Source: Herbiconiux solani NBRC 106740 (GTDB lineage Bacteria > Actinomycetota > Actinomycetes > Actinomycetales > Microbacteriaceae). Taken from it: DNA of 64,000 bases. This document shows, one piece after another, positions 33,931 through 42,325 of the stretch (the first letter of the stretch is position 1; each line of letters starts with the position of its first letter). The notes under the pieces are model-generated. The model worked only from the letters and a program-made list of their open reading frames with translations. It was not told the origin of the DNA and did not search any database. The stretch spans positions 310,001 to 374,000 of the forward strand of contig NZ_BCST01000004.1 of assembly GCF_001571005.1 (NCBI RefSeq), written 5' to 3'. Made by a program: the position numbers and the translations under genes.

Positions 33931-33963
33931 CCGGGATGCGCACACCAGACGTGCGCATCCCGG
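33931..33963. terminator. 13-bp perfect hairpin between glpF and glpK
   Basis: Arms CCGGGATGCGCAC (33931-33943) and GTGCGCATCCCGG (33951-33963) pair perfectly around a 7-base loop. It lies 13 bases after the glpF stop and 47 bases before the glpK start. It could be a partial terminator or an mRNA-stabilising hairpin that sets different levels of GlpF and GlpK. Confidence 0.6.
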
Positions 33964-33976
33964 TACCGCACTCAGA

Positions 33977-34747
33977 TCACGTGAGGATGGGGAGCAAGGG
34001 GATGGCCAGGAACCCTGCCAGGATGCCACCGATGATCGGGCCGACCACAGGTACCCAGGAGTACGACCAGTCGGACGTGCCCTTGCCCTTGATCGGCAGG
34101 ATCGCGTGCGCGATGCGCGGCCCGAGGTCACGGGCCGGGTTGATCGCGTAGCCGGTCGGGCCACCGAGCGAGGCGCCGATCGCGATCACGAGGAGAGCCA
34201 CCGGAAGTGCGCCGAGGGCCGCGAGGCCACCGTCGCCCTGACGACCGCCACCGAAGCCGATGACCACGAACACCAGCACGAAGGTGCCGATGATCTCGGT
34301 CACGAGGTTCCACCCGTAGGAGCGGATGGCCGGACCGGTCGAGAACACGCCGAGCTTGTTCGCCGCGTCGGGCTCCTCGTCGAAGTGCTGCTTGTAGGCC
34401 AGCCAGACGAACACCGCGCCGATGATCGCGCCGATCAGCTGAGCACCGATGTAGGCGATCACGCTGAGCGCGTTCACGTCGACCGGAGTCGCAGCGGAAC
34501 CGAAGGTCTTGGCGCCGTTCGCGACGAGTCCCAGGGTCACGGCGGGGTTGAGGTGGGCGCCCGAGGCGTACGACACGATCACACCGGCGAAGACCGCGAG
34601 GCCCCAGCCGATGTTGACCATGAGCGTTCCGCCGTTGAAGCCCTTGGTGCGGATGAGCGCGACGTTCGCGACCACACCGCAGCCCAGGAGCACGAGGAGG
34701 GCGGTGCCCACCAGCTCCGATACGAAGTCGATTCCGAGATTGTCCAC
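33977..34747 (-). CDS. glpF: glycerol uptake facilitator (aquaglyceroporin)
   Basis: The 256-residue MIP channel has six membrane segments and both pore motifs, HLNPAVTLG in the first half and AINPARDLGPR in the second; the Asp after NPAR is typical of glycerol-conducting members. It lets glycerol diffuse in for GlpK. The GTG start at 34747 is preceded by AAAGG. It lies 39 bases after glpD; that gap contains a small GGGCGGC/GCCGCCC stem (34764-34783). Confidence 0.95.
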   Translation of the reverse strand: MDNLGIDFVSELVGTALLVLLGCGVVANVALIRTKGFNGGTLMVNIGWGLAVFAGVIVSYASGAHLNPAVTLGLVANGAKTFGSAATPVDVNALSVIAYIGAQLIGAIIGAVFVWLAYKQHFDEEPDAANKLGVFSTGPAIRSYGWNLVTEIIGTFVLVFVVIGFGGGRQGDGGLAALGALPVALLVIAIGASLGGPTGYAINPARDLGPRIAHAILPIKGKGTSDWSYSWVPVVGPIIGGILAGFLAIPLLPILT

Positions 34748-34786
34748 GTTGACCTTTCTTCAGGGGCGGCAGCTGTGCCGCCCTGC

Positions 34787-36553
34787 TCAGTTGACGGCGC
34801 CAGCCACCGTCGTGCTCGCCGCTTCCAGCACGATGCCGTGGAAGAAGCGGAGGTTCGAGACCGCCTGCTCGCGCTCGGAGGCGAGGCGTGCATCCGACCA
34901 CCCCTGCGACCGGGCCGCCAGGGTGCTCAGCTCGTCGAAGACCTCCTGGGTGAGGCCGCCGACGAAGGCGATGATGCTGCGGCGCAGCACGAGGTCGCTG
35001 AGGTGGACGGTGTGTTCGCCCATCAGGTAGTCGATCTCGGCGGTGCTGTAGCCGGGCAGGGTGTCGAGGGGCTTGTCGGTCTCCTCGGCGGCCACGATGT
35101 GCGCGATGACCTTCACGGCGTTCGTGCCGTACCGGCCGAGGAGCACGCGGGTGCGGGCCTCGCCGAGGTCGGCCGCGTGGGCCTTGACCCAGGTGGTGGT
35201 CGCGGATGCGCCCTGCGGGAAGTCGACACCGCCACCGATCGCCAGGTCGGTCGTGCTCACCGTGCGGGTGCGGCCGAGGAGGGCGAGGGTGTCGTTGGCG
35301 AGGTGCTCGGACAGTGCGCGGAACGTGGTCCACTTGCCGCCGACCAGGCTGAGCTGCTTGACGCGGCTCGACTTCGCGAACGGGGTCTGCTCGATGCGGT
35401 AGTCGCGCGAGACGAAGCCGGGGGCGGTGTCGCCGTGGCCGGGCAGCGGGCGGATGCCCGAGTAGCGGTAGACGATCTGCGGCCGGTCGACCTTGATGGT
35501 CGGGAACACGTGGTCGACGAGCTCGAAGAAGTAGTCGACCTCCGCCTCGGTGCAGACGGCGGGCTCGGCCGGGTCGGCCTCGAGGTCGGTGGTACCGACG
35601 AGCACGCGGCCGTTGAGCGGGTAGATCAGCACGATACGGCCGTCGTTGTTCTCGAAGAACACCTCGCCGCCGGCGCAGGCGTCGTACAGCTCCTTGTTGT
35701 CGAGCACGATGTGCGAGCCCTTGGTGCCGCCCATGTAGTGGGTCTGCTCGCCGAGCGCGGCGTTGGTCAGGTCGGTCCACGGCCCGGTGGTGTTCACGAC
35801 CACATCGGCGGTGACCTCGAAGGTCTCGCCGCTCAAGGTGTCGCGGAGCACGACGGCGTCGCCGTTCGAGCCGATGGCCTCGACGTAGTTGGCGGTGCGG
35901 GCGTGCGGGCCGGTGGCCAGCGCATCCTGAACCAGGTCGAGCGCGAGGCGCTCGGGGTTCTCGACGGCCGCGTCGTAGTAGGTCGCCGTGTACTTCACGT
36001 CGGGGCGGAGCTTAGGCAGCTTCTGCAGCGACTTCTTGCGGCCCACGAACTTGTGGCGCGGCACGTTGCCGCCGTCGCGCGAGAAGGAGTCGTAGCCCAT
36101 CAGGCCGACCTTGATCAGCAGCGCGCCGCGCTCCTTGGCCTTGCCCTGCTTGTGGGTGAGGAAGCGCAGCGGCGCCGACAGGATGCCCGAGAACGTCGAG
36201 AAGATCGGGATCGTGGTGGGCAGCGGCTTCACGTAGTGGGGAGCGAGGCGGAGGAGGCGGTTGCGCTCCTGCACGCTCTCGCGGACGAGACGGAACTCGC
36301 CGTTCTCGAGGTAGCGGACGCCACCGTGGATCATGTGGCTGGAGGCGGCCGACGCCCCGCTGGCGTAGTCGCCGCGCTCGACCAGGATGACCTCGACGCC
36401 CTGCAGGGCGAGGTCGCGGAAGGTTCCGATGCCGTTGATGCCGCCACCCACGACGAGCACCTGTGCTCGGGGGTTCTGACGGATCGCGTCGACGTCGGGG
36501 CGGACCTCGGCGGAGATGCTGCCGGTACCGCTGTCGTTGGTTGAGGAACTCAC
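34787..36553 (-). CDS. glpD: aerobic glycerol-3-phosphate dehydrogenase
   Basis: The 588-residue flavoprotein has the FAD Rossmann motif VLVVGGGINGIGTFRDLALQG (about residues 32-52), SGASAASSHMIHGGVRYLE, NTTGPWTD and a C-terminal DAO_C domain with YLMGEHTVHLSDLVLRRS. It oxidises sn-glycerol 3-phosphate to dihydroxyacetone phosphate at the membrane and passes electrons to quinone. The GTG start at 36553 has AAGGCGAG upstream. It is the first gene of the leftward glycerol set and faces the SorC-type regulator across a region with two operator-like words. Confidence 0.96.
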   Translation of the reverse strand: MSSSTNDSGTGSISAEVRPDVDAIRQNPRAQVLVVGGGINGIGTFRDLALQGVEVILVERGDYASGASAASSHMIHGGVRYLENGEFRLVRESVQERNRLLRLAPHYVKPLPTTIPIFSTFSGILSAPLRFLTHKQGKAKERGALLIKVGLMGYDSFSRDGGNVPRHKFVGRKKSLQKLPKLRPDVKYTATYYDAAVENPERLALDLVQDALATGPHARTANYVEAIGSNGDAVVLRDTLSGETFEVTADVVVNTTGPWTDLTNAALGEQTHYMGGTKGSHIVLDNKELYDACAGGEVFFENNDGRIVLIYPLNGRVLVGTTDLEADPAEPAVCTEAEVDYFFELVDHVFPTIKVDRPQIVYRYSGIRPLPGHGDTAPGFVSRDYRIEQTPFAKSSRVKQLSLVGGKWTTFRALSEHLANDTLALLGRTRTVSTTDLAIGGGVDFPQGASATTTWVKAHAADLGEARTRVLLGRYGTNAVKVIAHIVAAEETDKPLDTLPGYSTAEIDYLMGEHTVHLSDLVLRRSIIAFVGGLTQEVFDELSTLAARSQGWSDARLASEREQAVSNLRFFHGIVLEAASTTVAGAVN

Positions 36554-36662
36554 TGTGTACTCGCCTTCGTGCTCTCGTGAGGGTTGCGTTTCGGCAATCC
36601 GGTCGAACGGGGATCGCCCTTGAGATGATCCGCCCGACGACTTACAGTTCTACGACGATCGT

Positions 36663-36695
36663 CACATATGATCAAGCGCAATGCACATATGTGCA
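36663..36695. promoter_or_regulatory. operator-like sites between glpD and the SorC-type regulator
   Basis: A perfect 14-base palindrome TGCACATATGTGCA (36682-36695) and a half-matching GTCACATATGATC share CACATATG cores at 36663 and 36684, 21 bases apart (two helical turns). GACGATCGTC lies just upstream (36653-36662). These fit a two-site operator for the divergently encoded regulator, controlling glpD and itself. Binding is inferred. Confidence 0.6.
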
Positions 36696-36744
36696 CGGCG
36701 TAGGATCGCGTCGACGACGACCACCCGAGAGGATGCGACGGAGC

Positions 36745-37707
36745 ATGGCCGAGACCCCCGGCGGAGACAAGGTGCGCGATGCGCTCCGAGCCGCCCACCT
36801 GTACTACCTTCAGGACCTCACGATGGAGGCCATCGCGAGCGAGCTCCACACCTCGCGCTCGTCGGTGTCGCGATTGCTCGGATTCGCGCGGGACACCGGG
36901 CTCGTGGAGATCCAGGTGAAGTCCCCCGCCGACCGCGTCTCGTCGATCCAGGACCGGATCAAGGAGCGGTTCGGGATCACCGCGCACGTCGTCCCGGTGC
37001 CGGACTCGACCGCCGAGGTCGACCGCCTCGAACGCGTCGCGATGAGCGCTGCACGCATTCTCGGTCCGTTCTTCGACTCCAACATGACGATGGGGATCGC
37101 CTGGGGATCGACGCTTTCCGCCGTCTCCCGGCATCTTCAGGAGAAGGTCACGCACAACTCACAGATCGTGCAGCTGAACGGCGCATCGAACGCCCGCACG
37201 ACGGGGATCGGCTACGCGAGCGAGATCATGAGCCGGTTCGGCACGGCCTTCGGCGCGTACGTGCAGCAGTTCCCGGTGCCGGCGTTCTTCGACGACCCGC
37301 GCACCAAGGAGGTGCTGTGGCGGGAGCGCAGCATCCGGCGGGTGCTCGAGATCCAGAAGCACATGGACATCGCGCTCTTCGGGCTGGGCTCGGCCTACGC
37401 CGACGTGCCCTCGCACGTCTACGTGGGCGGGTACCTCGACGACGACGACTTCCAGGCGCTCACCCACTCGGATGTGGTGGGCGACGTCGCCACCGTGTTC
37501 TACCGGGCCGACGGCTCGAGCGACGACATCCCGATGAACGCCCGCTCGTCCGGCCCGTCGCTGTCGTTGCTGTCGAAGGTGTCTCGGCGGGTCTGCGTGG
37601 TGTCGGGGCGGTCGAAGCTGCCGGCACTGCGGGGCGCGCTGGCGGCCGGGGTGATGACCGATCTGATCATCGACGAGGCGACGGCCCACTCGCTCGTCGA
37701 GGGCTGA
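36745..37707 (+). CDS. SorC/CggR-type sugar-binding transcriptional regulator
   Basis: About 320 residues. An N-terminal HTH with MEAIASELHTSRSSVSRLLGFARDTGLVEI (about residues 23-52) is followed by a SorC effector domain (about 60-320) with VMSAARILGPFFDSNMTMGIAWGSTLSAV, GSAYADVPSHVYVGGYL and VVSGRSKLPALRGALAAGVMTDLIIDEATAHSL. Such proteins sense phosphorylated sugars. Its divergent position makes it the likely controller of the glycerol genes, with a three-carbon phosphate as possible effector. ATG 36745 is preceded by GGAG; an in-frame ATG lies at 36733. Its last 41 bases overlap the converging cofC. Confidence 0.9.
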   Translation: MAETPGGDKVRDALRAAHLYYLQDLTMEAIASELHTSRSSVSRLLGFARDTGLVEIQVKSPADRVSSIQDRIKERFGITAHVVPVPDSTAEVDRLERVAMSAARILGPFFDSNMTMGIAWGSTLSAVSRHLQEKVTHNSQIVQLNGASNARTTGIGYASEIMSRFGTAFGAYVQQFPVPAFFDDPRTKEVLWRERSIRRVLEIQKHMDIALFGLGSAYADVPSHVYVGGYLDDDDFQALTHSDVVGDVATVFYRADGSSDDIPMNARSSGPSLSLLSKVSRRVCVVSGRSKLPALRGALAAGVMTDLIIDEATAHSLVEG

Positions 37708-38332
37708 GCGCGGCCAGCGCCGCATGGGTGTGCGCGCCGACGCCGAGCGCGACGGCTGCGTCGAGGTCGGCCGCGGTGTCGACGTCGCGACGGATGGGCG
37801 AGTCGGCCGGGAGCGCCAGGATGCGGTGGCCGGCCGCGGCGTGAGCGGCGGCCGAGCCGGCGCCGAAGCGCGGGACGGGCGGGGCCGCGGTGGTCGCCGT
37901 CAGGAGGGTCGTGCCGGCGCCGTCGGCGTCGGGGACCACGGCGAGCGGATGCGCCTCGGCCGCGCTCAGTGCGTCGTCGACCGCCTCGGGGGTGAGGGAC
38001 GGGAGGTCTCCGAGGAGGACGGCGAGGGGGCGCGTTTCGCCGACGGCCCGGAGTCCTTCAGCGATCGCGCCGTTGAGGCCGAGACCGGGGTCGCTCACGA
38101 TCAGGACGCCGCGGCTGCCGAGCTCTGCCGCGAGGGGTGTGGTCGGGTCGGTGACGACGATGATGCTCGCCACCCTGCGTGCGGCGGCGAGGGCCGCTAG
38201 CGCGTCGAGAGTGAAGGCCTCGGCCAGGCGCATCCGGTCGCCGTCGGCGATGTCGGGATGCAGGCGCGACTTGCTGTCGACCGTGCCTTTGACCGGCACG
38301 ACGACGGTCCAGGGAAGGGAGGAGTCAGTCAC
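37667..38332 (-). CDS. cofC: phosphoenolpyruvate / 2-phospholactate guanylyltransferase (F420 biosynthesis)
   Basis: The 221-residue CofC/FbiD protein starts with WTVVVPVKGTVDSKSRL, has VVTDP and LLGDLPSLTPEAVDDAL (the metal-binding Asp of MobA-like folds), and VPDADGAGTTLLT followed by PRFGAGSAAAHAAAG, which are family signatures. It activates the three-carbon acid with GTP for CofD. GTG start at 38332. It overlaps the SorC-type regulator gene tail to tail. Confidence 0.93.
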   Translation of the reverse strand: MTDSSLPWTVVVPVKGTVDSKSRLHPDIADGDRMRLAEAFTLDALAALAAARRVASIIVVTDPTTPLAAELGSRGVLIVSDPGLGLNGAIAEGLRAVGETRPLAVLLGDLPSLTPEAVDDALSAAEAHPLAVVPDADGAGTTLLTATTAAPPVPRFGAGSAAAHAAAGHRILALPADSPIRRDVDTAADLDAAVALGVGAHTHAALAALSPRRASGPSPRR

Positions 38333-38409
38333 CGCGCACGATTATCGCAGAAAGAACGATCGGTCTGTTTTTTTGGAATGATGCAGACGCATCCGTTGTT
38401 ATCCCCCTC

Positions 38410-38817
38410 GTGAGCAGAACATTCCATGAGATCGAAGGCGAACGAGGGGTTGTGAAGTACCGCCGTCACCCCAACGGCAAGGGATACGTGGCTGTCGGCG
38501 CCGAAGTCGACGCGAGTGCGTTCATCGACCCGACGAGCTACGTCGAAGAGGGCGCGCGGGTCGGTCCGAACGCACGCATCGGCTCGGGGAGCTGGGTCGA
38601 GCAGTCGGCCGCCGTCGGAGCCGGCGTGGTCGTCGGAGCACACGTGCACATCGGTGCCGCCGCCATCATCGGCCGCGGTTCGAAGATCGGGAGCCACTCC
38701 CGCATCGGCGCCAAGGCCGTCGTGATCGACGGAGCCCACGTCGACAACGACGCCACCATCGCCCCCGGCGAGGTCGTGCGCCGCTCGGCCGGCGGGGACT
38801 ACGCCAAGGCGGCTTAG
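38410..38817 (+). CDS. left-handed beta-helix (hexapeptide repeat) protein
   Basis: The 135-residue product consists largely of [LIV]-G-x4 hexapeptide repeats from about residue 30 to 120 (VGPNARIGSGSWVEQSAAVGAGVVVGAHVHIGAAAIIG), the fold of acyltransferases and gamma-carbonic anhydrases. It is too short for a full transferase with a separate catalytic domain, and I see no clear metal triad. GTG 38410 is used here; GTG 38452 (VKYRRHPNG) is an alternative. Function unknown. A strong hairpin follows 20 bases after the stop. Confidence 0.7.
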   Translation: MSRTFHEIEGERGVVKYRRHPNGKGYVAVGAEVDASAFIDPTSYVEEGARVGPNARIGSGSWVEQSAAVGAGVVVGAHVHIGAAAIIGRGSKIGSHSRIGAKAVVIDGAHVDNDATIAPGEVVRRSAGGDYAKAA

Positions 38818-38836
38818 GCCGCATCGCACCGCAGAG

Positions 38837-38858
38837 CTCCGGCGCAATAGCGCCGGAG
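38837..38858 (+). terminator. hairpin terminator of the beta-helix gene
   Basis: CTCCGGCGC (38837-38845) and GCGCCGGAG (38850-38858) form a perfect 9-bp stem with an AATA loop, 20 bases after the stop. A second, longer nested palindrome follows (38871-38880 with 38914-38923 outside, an inner stem at about 38890-38911). Confidence 0.65.
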
Positions 38859-38949
38859 ACTTCGCGGTTGCGGGCTGCAGGGACGTCGACCGCTTCGCTG
38901 AGAGCGAGCGGGACTGCGGCCCGTTGCCGGCATCGCTAGAGTCGGGCGT

Positions 38950-39288
38950 ATGACCCGACGATCCGGCACGGCCTCGACAGTGAGCGCGGTCGTCCGCCTC
39001 CTGTCGGTCGTGATGGGCCTCGGACTCGTGTGGTTCGTCTCGTCGTCCGTCTCGGGTCAGGCTGCGCCGGGACTCGTCCTCGCCGCCGCCGTGCTGACCG
39101 CCGGCGCCCTGGTCGCGGTGGTCGCCGCGCGCGGCGTTCTCGCAGCCATCGCCTGGATGCTGCGGGCCACCGAGCCCCGGCATCCCGCCGAGCGCATCGA
39201 CCTGCCCGCCTCCATCGTGCAGAGCCGGCCCGACGCTCCGGGCCGCCCGCAGCCGAGGGCACCCGGCCACCTCCTGACGGTCGTCTAG
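38950..39288 (+). CDS. small two-helix membrane protein (DUF6412-like)
   Basis: The 112-residue product has two hydrophobic helices (about residues 13-35 and 40-70) and a short hydrophilic C-terminus with RHPAERIDLPASIVQSRPDAPGRPQPRAPG. It resembles small actinobacterial proteins encoded next to a YidC-like gene. TAGAGT at 38937-38942 lies seven bases before the ATG, so the message is probably leaderless. It is 72 bases upstream of the YidC-like gene and probably shares its transcript. Confidence 0.7.
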   Translation: MTRRSGTASTVSAVVRLLSVVMGLGLVWFVSSSVSGQAAPGLVLAAAVLTAGALVAVVAARGVLAAIAWMLRATEPRHPAERIDLPASIVQSRPDAPGRPQPRAPGHLLTVV

Positions 39289-39360
39289 GAGAGCCCTCAC
39301 CGCACTCCTCGAACGACCGAAAACGGTTCCTCATCCGTTCTCGTCCTCGTCAGGAGTCCC

Positions 39361-40176
39361 ATGAACATCTATGCCTTCGGCCCCGTTGCGGCCGCGCTCG
39401 ACGGAGCGTATTCCGTCGTCCAGTTCCTCGCCGGCGCCCTCGCGCCCCTCGTCGGGGCGGGCGCGACCGCGTTGGCCATCGTGGCGATCACGATCCTCGT
39501 GCGCACCGTCCTCATCCCGGTCGGGCTCTCGCAGGCCCGGGCCCAGCGGATGCGGCGGAAGCTCGCCCCGCGGCTGACCGAGCTCCGCACCCGGCACGCC
39601 AAGAACCCCGAACGGCTGCAGCGCGAGACCATGGCGCTGTACGCCGAGGAGAACGCGTCGCCGTTCGCGGGGTGCCTGCCGCTCCTCATCCAGGCGCCGA
39701 TCGTCTCGCTGATCTACGGGCTGTTCATCCAGCCCACGATCAACGGGCACCCGAACGGCCTGCTGTCGAGCACGGTGTTCGGGGCGCCGCTCGGCACGAG
39801 CTTCGTGACCGCGCTCGGCTCGGGCATCGACCCGCAAGGGCTCGTGGTGAGCGGGGTGATCCTGGTGCTGATCGCCGCGATCGCGCTCGTCTCGCGCCGC
39901 CAGAGCCTGCTCGTGGCGCAGCTCGCGGCACCCGCGCCCGCCGCGGGCGGCAACGGCGGCGGATCGCCACGCGCCAACGCGTCGGGCCCGGACCCGTCGA
40001 GCGCGATGCTCGCGGCGCTCGCGCCCGGCGGCTCCGCCGCTCGGGTGCTGAGCTGGCTGCCGCTTCTGACGGTGGTCTTCGCGGCCTTCGTGCCGCTCGC
40101 CGCGAGCCTCTACCTGCTCGTCACCACCGCCTGGACCCTCGTCGAGCGCGAGATCCTCCGCCGCACCGTCGTCTGA
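39361..40176 (+). CDS. YidC/Oxa1-family membrane protein insertase
   Basis: The 271-residue protein has the YidC/Oxa1 core: a first helix (about 30-52), the conserved cytoplasmic hairpin QARAQRMRRKLAPRLTELRTRHAKNPERLQRETMALYAEEN, CLPLLIQAPIVSLIYGLF, and later helices near 155-175, 217-240 and 245-262. It lacks the large N-terminal domain of Gram-negative YidC. Because it is not next to rpmH/rnpA, it is probably a second, accessory insertase rather than the main one. The stop lies 12 bases before a tandem palindrome. Confidence 0.85.
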   Translation: MNIYAFGPVAAALDGAYSVVQFLAGALAPLVGAGATALAIVAITILVRTVLIPVGLSQARAQRMRRKLAPRLTELRTRHAKNPERLQRETMALYAEENASPFAGCLPLLIQAPIVSLIYGLFIQPTINGHPNGLLSSTVFGAPLGTSFVTALGSGIDPQGLVVSGVILVLIAAIALVSRRQSLLVAQLAAPAPAAGGNGGGSPRANASGPDPSSAMLAALAPGGSAARVLSWLPLLTVVFAAFVPLAASLYLLVTTAWTLVEREILRRTVV

Positions 40177-40187
40177 GGCGCAGGACG

Positions 40188-40340
40188 TGCACGAACGGGC
40201 TGTAGATCGTCTTCACGCATGCAATACGCACGTCTGAGTGCGATCTTCAGCCCATTCGTGCAGGGTGCCTTTCCGAACGGGCTGCTGAGAGTGCTCAGGC
40301 GTGCAATACGCACGCAAAGGCGCGCTCAGCAGCCCGTTCG
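40188..40340. repeat. two tandem nested palindromes with a shared TGCAATACGCACG core
   Basis: Unit 1: arms 40188-40209 and 40241-40262 pair with two mismatches. Unit 2: arms 40274-40289 and 40325-40340 pair perfectly (16 bp), and the loop has an inner stem GCGTGC-AATAC-GCACGC. Both units have arms related to CGAACGGGCTG and both loops contain GCAATACGCACG, so they are diverged copies of one element. They lie between the converging YidC-like gene and cofE. Confidence 0.8.
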
Positions 40341-40424
40341 TGCACGCCTCCGCGCCATGAGCCTTCCGAATCGAATGAGAATCGGGGGGCTCATCGACGT
40401 AGTGCACTCGAACCCCCCCGTTTT

Positions 40425-41306
40425 TCATTCCGTTCCACCGGCCTCGGCGCGCGCCGCGGCGAGTCCGGCCGCGTAACCGGCCTCGAACCCCTCGGCGTAG
40501 CCCGCCCCGTGCCCCTGCGCCAGCGCCTCATCCGTCCCGAGCCGGAACATGTCCGTCGGCCCCGTCCGCGAGAGCGCCCGCGCGGGCGTCTCGAGCGACT
40601 CGACCACCGCGTGCCCGAAGCCGCGTACCAGCGCGACCGGCATTCCGCTCGCCTTGCCCTTGACCAGGTCGCCCGCAGACGCGAGCTCGTCGCCCACCGC
40701 GGCCTGCGTCACGACGAGCTCGTGGCCGAAGCTGTCCCGGCTCCCCCGCAGGTCGTCGAGCACGAGCACACCGGCCGCTCCGATCGCCTGATCGATCTGC
40801 CCCTCGCGCCAGGCGCGCCCGAGCGTGTCCGACACGATCACGCCGAGACGCACACCGAAGCGGGCGCGGAGACCGGCGGCCAACGCCCGGGCCGACGCAT
40901 CGGGATCCTCGGGCAGCAGCAACACCGTCCCGTCGGGCGTGTTGCTGGCGTCGACGCCGGCCGCCGCCTGCACGATGCCCTGGCGGTTCTCCACGATCCG
41001 GGTGACCCCGCCCGGGTGCACGCGCGAGGCGACGACCCGCACGGTCTCGGCGGTGATCGCGTCCTCACGGTCGGTCGCGGCGACGATCCGCCCCTCGGCC
41101 TTCGAGATGATCTTGCTCGTCACGACCAGCACGTCGCCCTCGAGCGGCGCGAGCCCCGCACCCACGAGCGCGTCGCCGATCGCGACGACGAGATCGTCGC
41201 CCGGCGCGATCTCCGGCAGCCCGCCGAACGCGACCACCCGCACCTCGCTGAGCGCACCGGCGACCGTGTCACCACCCGCGCGACCCACCGCATCCACCCC
41301 GCTCAC
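40425..41306 (-). CDS. cofE: coenzyme F420-0:L-glutamate ligase
   Basis: The 293-residue CofE protein has [98 protein letters not shown] and [18 protein letters not shown], the GTP- and metal-binding segments of the family. It adds the glutamate tail to F420-0. Unlike mycobacterial FbiB it lacks the C-terminal FMN-reductase domain. GTG 41306 overlaps the stop of the upstream FGD-like gene by four bases. Confidence 0.93.
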   Translation of the reverse strand: MSGVDAVGRAGGDTVAGALSEVRVVAFGGLPEIAPGDDLVVAIGDALVGAGLAPLEGDVLVVTSKIISKAEGRIVAATDREDAITAETVRVVASRVHPGGVTRIVENRQGIVQAAAGVDASNTPDGTVLLLPEDPDASARALAAGLRARFGVRLGVIVSDTLGRAWREGQIDQAIGAAGVLVLDDLRGSRDSFGHELVVTQAAVGDELASAGDLVKGKASGMPVALVRGFGHAVVESLETPARALSRTGPTDMFRLGTDEALAQGHGAGYAEGFEAGYAAGLAAARAEAGGTE

Positions 41307-42304
41307 CGGTGCAGCTTCGGCAGCACGTCGCGCCCGAACACGTCGATCCACTCCCGCTGGTTGCGGCCGACGTTGTGCAGGTAGATCTTGTCGAACCCGA
41401 GGTCGGCGTAGCGCTGGATGTAGGCACGGTGCTCATCCGGATCGCTCGAGATCATCAGCCGCCCGTCGAAGTCGGCCGGCCGCACCATCTTGGCGATCTG
41501 CTCGAACTCGAACGGGCTCCGGATGTCGGCCTTCGGAAAACGCATGCCGCCGTTCGGCCACTCGGTGACCGCGTTGGCCATCGCCTCCTCCTCGGTCGGC
41601 GCCCAGGAGAGGTGCAGCTGCAGCAACTTCGGCATCCGGTTCGGATCCTTACCCACCTCGCGCGCCCCGTCGGCGAAACGGGTGAACAGGCCGGCGATCT
41701 TCTCCAGCGGCGCACCCACCGTGATCAGCCCGTCGACCGTGCGGCCCGCCCGCTTCGCGGTCACCGGGCCTGCTGTCGCCACGAAGACCTGCGGGGGTTC
41801 CTCGGGCATGGTCCACAACCGGGTCGACTCCACCTTGAAGAAGGGGCCGGAGTGCTTCAGATCCTTCCCGGCGAGAGAGGCGGTGAAGAGCTTGGTGATG
41901 ATGTCGACGGCCTCGAACATCCGGTTGATCCGCTCGGGCGCCTCGGGCCAGTAGCCGCCGACCACGTGCTCGTTGAGGGCCTCGCCCGAGCCGAGCCCGA
42001 GCCAGTGCCGGCCGGGGTACATCGCCGCGGTCGTCGCCGAGGCCTGCGCCACCATCGCCGGGTGCCAGCGGTAGCTCGGCGTCGTCACGCCCGGGCCGAA
42101 GTCGCCCGTGGTGCGTTCGCCGAGGGCGGTGAGCACGTTCCAGACGAACGACGACTGGCCCTGACGCGGAACCCAGGGCTGGAAGTGGTCGGAGGCCATG
42201 ACCCCCGAGAATCCGCGGCTCTCGGCGTGCACTGCGAGGTCGACCGCCTCCCGGGGCGCGAACTGCTCGAGCATCGCCGCGTAGCCGATCGGGATCTGCG
42301 TCAT
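41303..42304 (-). CDS. F420-dependent glucose-6-phosphate dehydrogenase-like LLM oxidoreductase
   Basis: The 333-residue protein follows the FGD layout closely: [23 protein letters not shown], the [31 protein letters not shown] region with the His and Trp that meet F420, [32 protein letters not shown] and [25 protein letters not shown] reduces F420 with glucose 6-phosphate; close relatives use other alcohols. GGAGG lies eight bases before ATG 42304. Co-translation with cofE supports a true F420 enzyme. Substrate not certain. Confidence 0.88.
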   Translation of the reverse strand: MTQIPIGYAAMLEQFAPREAVDLAVHAESRGFSGVMASDHFQPWVPRQGQSSFVWNVLTALGERTTGDFGPGVTTPSYRWHPAMVAQASATTAAMYPGRHWLGLGSGEALNEHVVGGYWPEAPERINRMFEAVDIITKLFTASLAGKDLKHSGPFFKVESTRLWTMPEEPPQVFVATAGPVTAKRAGRTVDGLITVGAPLEKIAGLFTRFADGAREVGKDPNRMPKLLQLHLSWAPTEEEAMANAVTEWPNGGMRFPKADIRSPFEFEQIAKMVRPADFDGRLMISSDPDEHRAYIQRYADLGFDKIYLHNVGRNQREWIDVFGRDVLPKLHR

Positions 42305-42325
42305 GCGGTGGTGCCTCCGAAGGGG

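Noticed and set aside
32249-36544. A 1431-codon open frame opposite glpK, glpF and glpD
   Set aside because: It is antisense to three well-supported glycerol genes and has the His/Arg/Val-rich composition of an antisense shadow; no domain is recognisable.
39361-40176. The YidC-like gene as marker of the replication origin region
   Set aside because: rpmH, rnpA, rsmG and parAB are absent, so this is likely a second, unlinked insertase gene.
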